From NCBI GenBank assembly GCA_903845125.1, contig CAIMWS010000293.1:1-47905 (forward strand): a DNA stretch of 47,905 nt. Reading direction: 5' to 3'. Source of the DNA: an uncultured Verrucomicrobiota bacterium. Lineage in GTDB: Bacteria; Verrucomicrobiota; Verrucomicrobiia; Limisphaerales; UBA1319. The position numbers and the translations under genes were made by a program. Under the pieces are notes generated by a model. It saw only the letters and a program-made list of their open reading frames with translations, had not been told where the DNA came from and did not search any database. This document shows, in pieces, positions 18,701 to 25,286 of this stretch; the first letter of the stretch is position 1, and each line of letters opens with the position of its first letter.

Positions 18701-19183
18701 CAAGGCCGTCTGGGCGGCCACCTGCTTCGCCAAACTGGCCAATCGCAACGGGCCGTGGCCGTGGATTTGGAGTTCCTCCAGCAGGCGGCTGATTTCCTGG
18801 GCGAATCCCGGCAGGCTGGCGCTGGCATGGAACAGCTTCAAATCCCGGCTTTTTTTCGCCAGCAAGGCCCGCAGCACCATCACCCGCCCCTCCTGGCTTA
18901 ATAGGGCGGGCGGGGCGCCATTCAAGGTCGTGCAGAGCCAGGAGGCGAGCCGTTCGAAGGATAGAATGTTCAAGCGGGTGTATCCGAGGACTCCCGTTTC
19001 GCCAGCGGAGCCGGGCGTCTCAAGCAACTGCCGCTCCAGCTGGAAGGTGGCTTGGCGGGGGGCCAGCATGACCAGGGGCGGCCCCGCCGGATTGGCCAGT
19101 AGTTCCTGGCGGATTTCGTCCAGGCAACGGCAGGTTTTGCCGCTTCCGGCTGGACCAAGCAAGAAATGGATATGAGTGTTCAT
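15701..19183 (-). CDS. addB: AddB-type helicase/nuclease subunit with Fe-S cluster
   Basis: A 1160-residue partner of AddA. The N-terminus has a Walker A motif (LLGPAGSGKTC, Lys16). The C-terminal half holds a RecB-type nuclease with VVIDYKTGTGK (Asp966, Lys968). The four cysteines that make the AddB iron-sulphur staple are visible: Cys801 in YASCPFKFF before the nuclease core, and Cys1128, Cys1131 and Cys1137 (C-x2-C-x5-C in ACSLCRYQAIC) after it. This separates AddB from RecC and RexB. Its ATG overlaps the stop of the preceding amidohydrolase gene by 4 bases (19180-19183), a strong sign of translational coupling. Confidence 0.94.
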   Translation of the reverse strand: MNTHIHFLLGPAGSGKTCRCLDEIRQELLANPAGPPLVMLAPRQATFQLERQLLETPGSAGETGVLGYTRLNILSFERLASWLCTTLNGAPPALLSQEGRVMVLRALLAKKSRDLKLFHASASLPGFAQEISRLLEELQIHGHGPLRLASLAKQVAAQTALSAKLEDLALLMQAYLDWLKEHGILDHGCLLDLAVTSLRAARQGPPAAGLPLGGLWLDGFAELTPQELALLEALAPFTPKISLAFCLDQEPPETLSWLSVWSGIAQAYRKCGNRFDALPGARVSREWLAGNPTRFATCPPLAHLARHWADPSGEPGQARPADSANPGPNPVSQALRVVRCASPEEESAIAAREIIRWVRQGGRYRDCAILLRNFTSSHEIIRRVLTRYEIPFFMDQRESVSHHPLAELTRYALRTTGFGWEAEDWFGALKTGLVPVSEEEVDRLENEALARGWRGAVWQAPLNLRENPGLGQRLEKVRQQAVPAFLQLSQDLGLSPAPAPGGGRPDGSRLARAIKRFWEALRVEDTLQAWSQKTTQEAAGTAPRWRQMAAVHGTVWLQMDRLLEDVAQAFAGVEFEVAEWLAILESGLAGLTVGVIPPALDQVLIGTVDRSRNPDLKLAIVMGANETVFPAPVKHPGLLTESERAALSTQGLELGPDRRAQLGRERFYAYIACTRARNRLVLAFSEKDGAGRLLNPSPFISQNILPLFPGLPIEPASFEMDWVLAEHPCELIVPLLREQQAAGTGPSGVLLNRLSRFIPQLDRLHLEAAAKKETLAPGLPGRLYGSPLSISVTQLETYASCPFKFFIGNALQARERREFQLDGREHGSFLHAVLARFHERLSSQGRRWRDIEPDAARSLIAQIASEEASNGRDGLYSSSAANRFQARSFSLALQEFIGIAVGWMAQYQFNPTAVELAFGLGSEKGSLPAWPVDLGGGHSLLVCGKVDRVDLFQEPAATEARLVVIDYKTGTGKFDPILQKHGIQLQLPAYLCALRRTPEAAAYFKVTQLTPAGAFIVNLTGRFKAQENRAEALDGAGETRLEAYQHTGRFDTDLRPLLDSRPEATGGDQFRYTIKRDGTLGKKGDGLEPQAFAAWLEGAEQVVHTLGRGIFEGVVAARPYQKGSQNACSLCRYQAICRFDPWDDDYHVLKAGSNPVEENS

Positions 19184-20787
19184 GGGCAGTTCCCTCGCAA
19201 AACCTGGCCCGGCCGCGCGCCGGTCGGTTGTCCGTTTTTAATTACCAGCACCCCGTTGACCAGCACCTGGGCGATGCCGGTGGCGTATTGGTGCGGTTGC
19301 TCAAAAGTCGCCCGGTCCTGGATGGTGGCCGGGTCGAAAACCACGGCATCGGCCAAAAATCCTTCCCGGATCTGGCCGCGTCCCGCCAGGCGGAAAACAC
19401 CGGCGGGCAGACTGGTCATTTTCCGGACCGCTTCCTCCAGCCGCAGCAATTTCAGCTCGCGGACATAATAGCCCAGCACCCGGGCATGATTGCCGTAGCC
19501 GCGGGGATGCGGGACACCCACCTGAAACCGATGCAGGCCGCTGTCGGAACCGGCCATCGTATTGGGGTGGGCTAAAAAGGCCCTTACATCCGCCTCCAGG
19601 AGACCGTGGAACACTCCCGTGGCGCCCCCCCGGAGGTAAATCTCGAAAATGCACTCGATCTGCGCCTCCAGGCGGCTGCTGTTCCTCAGTTTCAAGGCCA
19701 CTTCCGCCAGGTTGAGCCCGTTGAGGGACCGGTCGGCGGGAAAATCGGCAACCACCACGTAGCGGTAATCCTCCCGGCCGCTGCGTTGCAGCCGATGCTT
19801 CATGTCCGCCACCACCCGGGCTTTGTCCGCCGGGCGGCTCAGCCAGGCTTTGAAGGGTTCCGGGCCGCCCGTCCGCGCCTCGTCCAGGATCAGGCTCTCG
19901 ATGCTGGTGCTCGCGGCGGTGTAAACATACTGGTCCTGGGTGATATCCAGCCCTTCCGCCCGCGCGGTCTCCAGGACTTGCAGGATTTCCGCCGCTTGGC
20001 CCCAGGAGGCTTGTCCCCGCAGCTTGAGGTGCGAAATCTCCGCCCGTATTCCCGTTTCCCGGGCCACCTGGAACACCTCGGCCAGCGCCGGCCTGATTTC
20101 CGGGCCTTCGTCCCGCAGGTGCGAAGCATAGATTCCGCCGCTGGCTTTCACCACCCGCGCCAGTTCAACCAATTCCGCGGTTTTGGCGAACGTCCCCGGC
20201 AGGTAAATCAGGCCCGTCGAAAGACCCAACGCGCCGTCCTTCATGCCTTGGGCCACCGCTTGTTTCATCAGCGATAATTCGGCGGCGCTGGGCGGGCGGT
20301 TGAAGGATCCGCCCATGGCTTTTTCACGCACTCCGCCGTGCCCGATCAAGCTGGCCAGGTTGGGCGCGATCTTTTTGGCTTCCACCGCCTCGAAAAACGC
20401 TGCGATATCCGGGGCCGAGGATCCGCAGTTGCCCGTGATCAGTGTGGTGACCCCCATGCGGAGAAAATGTTCCGCCTCCGGTTGCTCCAGGATATCCTCC
20501 ACATGGGTGTGGACATCGATGAATCCGGGCGCCACGACCAGGCCGCTCGCGTCCACTTCCGGCGCCCGGATGCCGCCCAGGTTTCCCACGGCCACAAAAT
20601 GCCCGTTCTTGATCGCCACATCCGCATGGAAAGCCGGGGCGCCGGTGCCGTCCACCACCCGGCCATGCCGGATCACCAGGTCACACCCGTCCAAGCCGGC
20701 GGCCGGGAGCGCCTGTTCGCGGGTGACCAGCAAAAGCCAGCTCACCCAGAGCCAACCCAAGGTGCGCATGGAGGCGAAGTTAAGCAT
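19180..20787 (-). CDS. Exported N-acyl-D-amino-acid deacylase (D-aminoacylase-like amidohydrolase)
   Basis: A 535-residue amidohydrolase-superfamily enzyme with a signal peptide (MRTLGWLWVSWLLLVT, leaving ALPAAG). Typical features are the small beta domain at both ends (DLVIRHGRVVDGTG at the start, VVFDPATIQDRATFEQPHQY near the end), the metal site FIDVHTHVED, TTLITGNCGSS, SHLRDEG, ISHLKLRG and the late SDSGLH. These match D-aminoacylases, which release D-amino acids or D-peptides from acylated forms. I start at the ATG at 20787, which has AAGGAA upstream; the signal peptide proper begins at an in-frame ATG at 20769, and a longer frame to 20874 is not supported. It is the first gene of the addBA-putP operon, possibly part of murein or D-amino-acid recycling. 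Confidence 0.88.
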   Translation of the reverse strand: MLNFASMRTLGWLWVSWLLLVTREQALPAAGLDGCDLVIRHGRVVDGTGAPAFHADVAIKNGHFVAVGNLGGIRAPEVDASGLVVAPGFIDVHTHVEDILEQPEAEHFLRMGVTTLITGNCGSSAPDIAAFFEAVEAKKIAPNLASLIGHGGVREKAMGGSFNRPPSAAELSLMKQAVAQGMKDGALGLSTGLIYLPGTFAKTAELVELARVVKASGGIYASHLRDEGPEIRPALAEVFQVARETGIRAEISHLKLRGQASWGQAAEILQVLETARAEGLDITQDQYVYTAASTSIESLILDEARTGGPEPFKAWLSRPADKARVVADMKHRLQRSGREDYRYVVVADFPADRSLNGLNLAEVALKLRNSSRLEAQIECIFEIYLRGGATGVFHGLLEADVRAFLAHPNTMAGSDSGLHRFQVGVPHPRGYGNHARVLGYYVRELKLLRLEEAVRKMTSLPAGVFRLAGRGQIREGFLADAVVFDPATIQDRATFEQPHQYATGIAQVLVNGVLVIKNGQPTGARPGQVLRGNCP

Positions 20788-20826
20788 GCCCCCGTTTCCT
20801 TGCCAAGGTGTTAATCCGGGAATTCC

Positions 20827-20850
20827 CCGGCCCGTGCGGCCCCGGGCCGG
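20827..20850 (-). promoter_or_regulatory. GC-rich leader hairpin upstream of the amidohydrolase gene
   Basis: CCGGCCC (20827-20833) pairs perfectly with GGGCCGG (20844-20850) across a 10-base loop, about 40 bases before the start codon. The rest of the 254-base gap to 21042 has an AT-richer stretch around 20868-20955 that probably holds the operon promoter, but I cannot point to a convincing -35/-10 pair. Confidence 0.25.
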
Positions 20851-21041
20851 CTGTAGAAAACTCGCAATTTCCAATTTTCACGCCCACCAGTCTGCCAGCC
20901 AGGGTATGACAAATACGGTCACTGGTGCGAAATTATTCTGCCCGGGCCTTAAATAAATCCCCTGGCCTGGCCATGGCTAAAAGCCGTGGGCGCCGGGCGC
21001 GGTTCCCGCACCCCCCGGACTGCCGGAATCCGGACCCGCCC

Positions 21042-21854
21042 TCAAACCGCCGGCTGCGGCGTGGGGATTTCCGGCAAATTGTAAATGGCCATGGGGGAAT
21101 CTTGCGCGGCGGTTTCCACCTGGATGTGGGAAGCGCCGATTTTGGCCAGTTGTTCCCCTACGGCTTGCCGGGCGAGGCCGGGTTGGTTGCAGTCCTGGCT
21201 CAGGTGGTAAAGCACCAGGTGCTTGAGCTCTTCGGAGGCGAGCTGGACGGCGGCCGCCGCGGCGGCTTCATTGGACAGGTGTCCGTGGCGGCTCAAAATG
21301 CGCTGCTTGAGATGCCAGGGGCGGCGCACATCGTCCTGGAGCATCTGCACATCGTGGTTGGATTCCAGGATCAGAATGTTGGCCCGGCGCAGGCGTTCGA
21401 TGACCAGCCGGGTTACATGGCCCAGGTCGGTGACCAGGCCGATGGTGGAGGCAGCCGTGCGGATCATGAAACCGGTCGGGTCCTGGGCGTCATGCGGCAC
21501 GGCGAAGGACTCCACCGCCACGTCGCCGATTTCAAAGGTGGCCCCAGTGGCAAACTGGCGGTGGGGAAAGGCAAATCCCAATTGGTCCGCCACCGCTTCC
21601 TGCGTGAGGCGGTTGCAATAGACCGGGATGGATTGGCGCTTGGCCAGCACGCTCAATGCGTTGGTATGGTCGCCGTGCTCATGCGTGAGCAAAATGGCGC
21701 TGATGGAATCGAATGTCCGGCCGATTTGGGCCAGCCGGAGCCCGATCTGGCGGGCGCTCAAGCCCGCGTCGATCAGCAGGCGCGTTTCCCCGGTTTCTAT
21801 ATAGACGGAATTCCCGCCGGAGCCGCTGCCTAATATGGTCACATTCCTCAACAC
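21042..21854 (-). CDS. YycJ/WalJ-like metallo-beta-lactamase-fold hydrolase
   Basis: About 270 residues of the MBL fold. The order is VTILGSGSGGNSVYI (the YycJ-type opening), LLIDAGLSARQI, the metal motif LLTHEHGDHTNAL, VPHDAQDPTGF, GLVTDLGH with the bridging Asp, and LYHLSQD with the last His. Family members are cytoplasmic DNases/phosphodiesterases linked to DNA repair or cell-wall signalling. The start is uncertain: GTG at 21854 (used), GTG at 21842, which fits the family N-terminus best, or TTG at 21890. The gene is divergent from the exported sugar isomerase, with about 200 bases between. Confidence 0.85.
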   Translation of the reverse strand: MLRNVTILGSGSGGNSVYIETGETRLLIDAGLSARQIGLRLAQIGRTFDSISAILLTHEHGDHTNALSVLAKRQSIPVYCNRLTQEAVADQLGFAFPHRQFATGATFEIGDVAVESFAVPHDAQDPTGFMIRTAASTIGLVTDLGHVTRLVIERLRRANILILESNHDVQMLQDDVRRPWHLKQRILSRHGHLSNEAAAAAAVQLASEELKHLVLYHLSQDCNQPGLARQAVGEQLAKIGASHIQVETAAQDSPMAIYNLPEIPTPQPAV

Positions 21855-21892
21855 GGCCAGCAGGCTAGTGCGGAGGTTGGGGGGGCGCAAGT

Positions 21893-21922
21893 TCTTTTGG
21901 CCCGGGTGTCTTTTGGCCCGGG
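21893..21922. repeat. Two 14-base direct repeats in the divergent spacer
   Basis: TCTTTTGGCCCGGG occurs at 21893-21906 and again at 21909-21922, a 16-base period, in the spacer between the YycJ-like gene and the TIM-barrel gene. Sixteen bases is about one and a half helical turns. It could be a binding site or a local duplication. Confidence 0.6.
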
Positions 21923-22062
21923 CTCCCGGGATCGCCAGCCGGGCGGATGGCCCGGCGGTCCCGGGGTGCCTATCGCCCGCGTCCGTCCCGTGTGATTGCC
22001 CTTGCTTTTATCAAGGGTGGCCCATTAAATCGGGCAAAATGGACCACGCGAAAGAACCAACT

Positions 22063-23037
22063 ATGAAAAACACTGTTCAGGCTTCCACCGCAATCCCCCA
22101 TGTTTCCCGCCGGCAAATGCTGCGCCGTTCCTTGGGCCTCGCTGGCGCCGCCGGCCTGGTCGCCTCCGGAACGATCCTCGGACAGGCGGCCGAATCCCGC
22201 AGATCGTCGACGGCCAGCGGCTTGAAGATTTCGGTGGCGCAATGGTGTTACGAGGCCACCCCGGAAAAATGGACCCTGGAAAAAACCTGCCAGGTGGCCC
22301 GGGAACTCGGCTGCCAAAGCGTGGAACTGGTCGATCCTCCCCAGTATCCAATCCTGAAAAAATACGGGCTGACCTGCGCGCTGGCGCAAATCAATACCAA
22401 TCCCGATCCGCCCTTTGTGAAGGGATTTAACAATCCGGATCATTGGCCCAAAATCATGGCCGCCACCCGGGAAGCCATTGACGCTGCCGCCGCTTTCGGG
22501 GCGCCGAACTTGATTTGTTTCACTGGGTTTGCCGCCAAAAATCCGGCTGACCCTGCCAGCCCGCGCCTGAGCCGGGAGACCGGCCTGGCGAATTGTGTCG
22601 CGGGCCTCAAACAGGTGGTGGGCCAGGCCGAAAAAAAGGGGGTGACGCTGTGCCTGGAAATGTTGAATACCCGGGACGACAGTCACCCCATGAAAGGGCA
22701 TCCCGGCTACCAGGGCGACAGCCTCAGCTTTTGCATGGATGTGATCAAGCAGGTGGGATCGCCCCGCTTGAAACTGCTTTTCGACATTTACCACGTCCAG
22801 GTCATGGAAGGGGATGTCATCCGCCATCTCCGCCAGTTGAAGGATTATCTGGGCCATGTCCATGCCGCGGGCAATCCTGGACGGGGAGAATTGGATGACC
22901 AGCAGGAGATCAATTTCCGGCCCATCATGCGGACGCTCAAGGAACTGAACTACCAGGGATATGTCGGCCTGGAGTTCATTCCCACCCGCAATCCGTATCA
23001 GAGCCTCAGGCAGGCGGTGGCGGTGTGCCGGGGCTGA
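22063..23037 (+). CDS. Tat-exported sugar-phosphate isomerase/epimerase-like TIM barrel (hydroxypyruvate isomerase type)
   Basis: A 324-residue protein with a twin-arginine signal (SRRQMLRRSLGLAGAAGLVA) followed by an AP-endonuclease-2-type TIM barrel. Catalytic-looking acids sit where hydroxypyruvate isomerase has them: Glu in LCLEMLN and the late Glu in VGLEFIP; metal ligands are suggested by LLFDIYHVQ and GHVHAAG. In this group the usual substrates are hydroxypyruvate, ketoses or inositol derivatives; the sequence cannot choose. I start at the ATG at 22063; an in-frame ATG at 22039 would add 8 residues. An exported sugar isomerase is typical of Planctomycetes and Verrucomicrobia, where it occurs near exported Gfo/Idh enzymes, as here. 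Confidence 0.85.
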   Translation: MKNTVQASTAIPHVSRRQMLRRSLGLAGAAGLVASGTILGQAAESRRSSTASGLKISVAQWCYEATPEKWTLEKTCQVARELGCQSVELVDPPQYPILKKYGLTCALAQINTNPDPPFVKGFNNPDHWPKIMAATREAIDAAAAFGAPNLICFTGFAAKNPADPASPRLSRETGLANCVAGLKQVVGQAEKKGVTLCLEMLNTRDDSHPMKGHPGYQGDSLSFCMDVIKQVGSPRLKLLFDIYHVQVMEGDVIRHLRQLKDYLGHVHAAGNPGRGELDDQQEINFRPIMRTLKELNYQGYVGLEFIPTRNPYQSLRQAVAVCRG

Positions 23038-23192
23038 CCCCGGTTCTTCGCCGGGGCGCGCGACGCGGCGCACAGTTCCCTAACCGGCCAACAGGTATTT
23101 GGTAATCCGGTCTTCCATTGGGCGGGTGCCTGGCGCGCTCCCAAAGCATGGGCCAGGGCGCCTGCTTGGTTGGCCCAGGGGGGAAACCAGGG

Positions 23193-23250
23193 TTGACAGG
23201 CCACCGGTTTCCCACCAGATTGTGCGCGCTTTAGCTAGTTGAATAGCTAA
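23193..23250 (+). promoter_or_regulatory. Promoter/operator candidate for the cytochrome c gene
   Basis: A perfect TTGACA lies at 23193-23198, but the hexamer 17-18 bases on (CAGATT/AGATTG, around 23216-23222) is a poor -10, which suggests activator dependence. A perfect 7-bp inverted repeat, TTAGCTA (23231-23237) and TAGCTAA (23244-23250) with a 6-base spacer, lies just after the expected transcription start and 32 bases before the ATG. It looks like an operator half-site pair. The rest of 23038-23192 shows nothing recognisable. Confidence 0.35.
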
Positions 23251-23281
23251 TTGAACCAGATCGTCAGATGCAGTAGAAATT

Positions 23282-23695
23282 ATGAAGATCACCAATAAAC
23301 AGACGGAAGCCCGCCCCGGATTCAAAGGGCTGGCAATTACCACCCTGGCCGCCGTTTTCATCGCCGGTTTAACCGTGGCACAACTGGCCACTTCCACGGT
23401 GCAAGCCGAGGAAAAAACGGATGCTCCAGCCAGCAAGGAAGCCGCCAATTACAAGCGCTTTTGCGCCGGTTGCCACGGCCTCACCGGCAAGGGCGACACC
23501 AAGCTCGGCAAGAAAATGGGCGCGCGGGATTATACCGATGCCCAAGTGAAAGCCTCCCTCAAGGATGACGCCATGTTCAAGGGCATCAAGGAGGGGGTCA
23601 AAAAGGATGGCAAGGTCTTGATGCACCCGATTGAAGACAAACTCAACGACGAGGAGATCAAGGGATTGGTGGCCTTCATGAAGGCTTTCAAATAA
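23282..23695 (+). CDS. Small monohaem class I cytochrome c
   Basis: A 137-residue exported cytochrome. An N-terminal membrane/signal segment (GLAITTLAAVFIAGLTVAQLA) is cleaved or retained before VQAEEK; the haem-binding CXXCH is CAGCH in RFCAGCHGLTGKGD; the distal Met is probably that of VLMHPI; and the C-terminal helix is DEEIKGLVAFMKAFK. It should carry single electrons in the periplasm. It lies between two Tat-exported sugar enzymes, so it could take electrons from the Gfo/Idh enzyme or from another dehydrogenase. It has its own promoter region and terminator. Confidence 0.93.
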   Translation: MKITNKQTEARPGFKGLAITTLAAVFIAGLTVAQLATSTVQAEEKTDAPASKEAANYKRFCAGCHGLTGKGDTKLGKKMGARDYTDAQVKASLKDDAMFKGIKEGVKKDGKVLMHPIEDKLNDEEIKGLVAFMKAFK

Positions 23696-23724
23696 GCGAT
23701 CCGGATGGATTTTCTTTAACCAGG

Positions 23725-23760
23725 ATGCGGCTGGAGGATTTTCCCCGGCCGCATTTTGTT
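23725..23760 (+). terminator. Rho-independent terminator after the cytochrome gene
   Basis: ATGCGGCTGG (from 23725) pairs with CCGGCCGCAT (one G-T wobble) around an A/T-rich loop, followed by TTTTGTT. It lies 30 bases after the stop codon and separates the cytochrome gene from the oxidoreductase gene. Confidence 0.8.
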
Positions 23761-23776
23761 ATCCGGCAAAATTAAG

Positions 23777-23805
23777 TTGGCTTTTGCGCCCGTTTGTCGG
23801 ATTAT
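23777..23805 (+). promoter_or_regulatory. Candidate promoter for the Gfo/Idh gene
   Basis: TTGGCT (23777-23782) and GATTAT (23800-23805) are 17 bases apart, each 4 of 6 to consensus, in an AT-rich patch (23761-23822) directly after the terminator. The leader would be about 80 bases long. Confidence 0.3.
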
Positions 23806-23892
23806 TAACGAAATTAATTAACCGCCCAGGCCGACCCAGGACGAGGGAGTTCCTGACCGGTGGCGGGCGGATCAGAAAATATTGGAATGCTT

Positions 23893-25164
23893 ATGAATAC
23901 AACAGATCCGAAAATTGATGTTTCGCGCCGCCAATTCTTGAAACGGTCCTCCGTGTTGATGGCGGGTGCGGCCGCCGCTCCTTACGTTTTAAATACCCAG
24001 GGCGCCCCGGCGTTCCCGATCCGGGTGGGTTTGATCGGCTGTGGTGGCCGCGGCAGCGGCGCCGTGCGCGATTGCCACAAGTCATCCAAGGATGTGACCA
24101 TCGTGGCGGTGGCTGACGTGTTTGCAGACCGGGCCAAGGGCTGCGCCGATTCGCTCAACAAGGAAGGCCACGATGTCAAGCCGGACCGGGTCTTTTCCGG
24201 TTTTGACGCGTACAAGAAGGTGCTGGCGGTCGAGGACATCAACTATGTGATCCTCGCCACGCCCCCCGGTTTCCGCCCCATCCATTTCCCGGCCGCCATC
24301 GCTGCCGGCAAGAACGTGTTCATGGAGAAACCGGTGGCCACCGACGGCCCCGGCCTGCAGGCGATGTATAAAGCGGGCGAGGAAGCCGCCAAAAAGGGTT
24401 TGGGCGTGGTGGCCGGCACCCAGCGGCGGCATCAAAAAAGCTACCTGGATACCATCAAACGCATCCACGACGGCGCCATCGGCGAGGTGCTGGTGTTGCG
24501 TGGTTACTGGAACCAGGGTTTGATCTGGAACAACCCTTGGGACGACAAGAAATCCGACATGGAGAACAACCTGCGCAACTGGTACCATTATGTGTGGCTC
24601 TGCGGCGACCACATCGTGGAGCAGCATGTGCACAACCTCGATGTCTGCAACTGGATCATGCACAACGAGCACCCGATCAAGGCCTATGGCCGCGGCGCCC
24701 GCCAGGTGCTCAAAGGCCGCGGGCATATCTACGACCATTTCTCCGTGGAATACGAGTACCGCAATGGGGTGCGCATGTTCAGTCAATGCCGCCAGATCGG
24801 CAACTGCACCGATAATGTCAGCGAGGCGGTGGTGGGAACCCGTGGCAGCAGCAATCCCGGTGGCAGCATCAGGATTCCCGGCATGGACGAGTGGCGCTCG
24901 GCCGGTGGCGGCATCAATCCCTACGTCCAGGAACATGCCGACCTCATCGCCAGCATCCGCGCCGGCGCGCCGCTCAATGAGACCAAGCAGGTCACCGACA
25001 GCACCCTCACCGCCATCATGGGCCGCGAATCCGCGTATTCCGGCAAAGTGGTGGACTTCGAGTCCGTGCTGGCCATGAACAGCATCATGCCGGAGCGGTT
25101 TGACATGAATATGTCCCTGCCGGCGCCGGTGCCGGCGGTGCCCGGAGTTTATAAGTTCGATTGA
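23893..25164 (+). CDS. Tat-exported Gfo/Idh/MocA-family oxidoreductase
   Basis: A 423-residue NAD(P)-dependent sugar oxidoreductase. The Tat signal is SRRQFLKRSSVLMAGAAAAP; the Rossmann fold starts at IRVGLIGCGGRGSGAV; EKPVATD is the family's EKP motif with the catalytic Lys; GDHIVEQHVHNLDVCNW is the usual second active-site segment. Family members oxidise or epimerise cyclic sugars such as myo-inositol or glucose. Export implies a tightly held cofactor (as in Zymomonas glucose-fructose oxidoreductase) or co-export. The start at the ATG at 23893 gives the cleanest Tat signal; ATG 23887 and GTG 23860 are in frame. It is grouped with an exported isomerase and a cytochrome c. Confidence 0.9.
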   Translation: MNTTDPKIDVSRRQFLKRSSVLMAGAAAAPYVLNTQGAPAFPIRVGLIGCGGRGSGAVRDCHKSSKDVTIVAVADVFADRAKGCADSLNKEGHDVKPDRVFSGFDAYKKVLAVEDINYVILATPPGFRPIHFPAAIAAGKNVFMEKPVATDGPGLQAMYKAGEEAAKKGLGVVAGTQRRHQKSYLDTIKRIHDGAIGEVLVLRGYWNQGLIWNNPWDDKKSDMENNLRNWYHYVWLCGDHIVEQHVHNLDVCNWIMHNEHPIKAYGRGARQVLKGRGHIYDHFSVEYEYRNGVRMFSQCRQIGNCTDNVSEAVVGTRGSSNPGGSIRIPGMDEWRSAGGGINPYVQEHADLIASIRAGAPLNETKQVTDSTLTAIMGRESAYSGKVVDFESVLAMNSIMPERFDMNMSLPAPVPAVPGVYKFD

Positions 25165-25208
25165 TTGAAGCTGGACCCCCTTTAATATCCACCAGCCATT
25201 GACGCGGG

Positions 25209-25280
25209 AACCGCCCGCTGGATTCTCCACGACTGCGCCGCAAGCCTGCGGCGCGGTGCGGCGAGTCCGGCCGGGCGGTT
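25209..25280. terminator. Nested hairpins between convergent genes
   Basis: An outer perfect 9-bp pair, AACCGCCCG (25209-25217) and CGGGCGGTT (25272-25280), encloses an inner perfect 8-bp hairpin, GCGCCGCA/TGCGGCGC (25235-25254, AGCC loop). A short T run follows on the + side at 25285-25288. The position between a + and a - gene suggests a shared bidirectional terminator, although the T tracts are poor. Confidence 0.5.
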
Positions 25281-25286
25281 TCGGTT

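Noticed and set aside
21835-22062. 76-residue N-terminal extension of the TIM-barrel protein
   Set aside because: It would run over the divergent promoter region and the direct repeats, and the Tat signal begins only after 22063.
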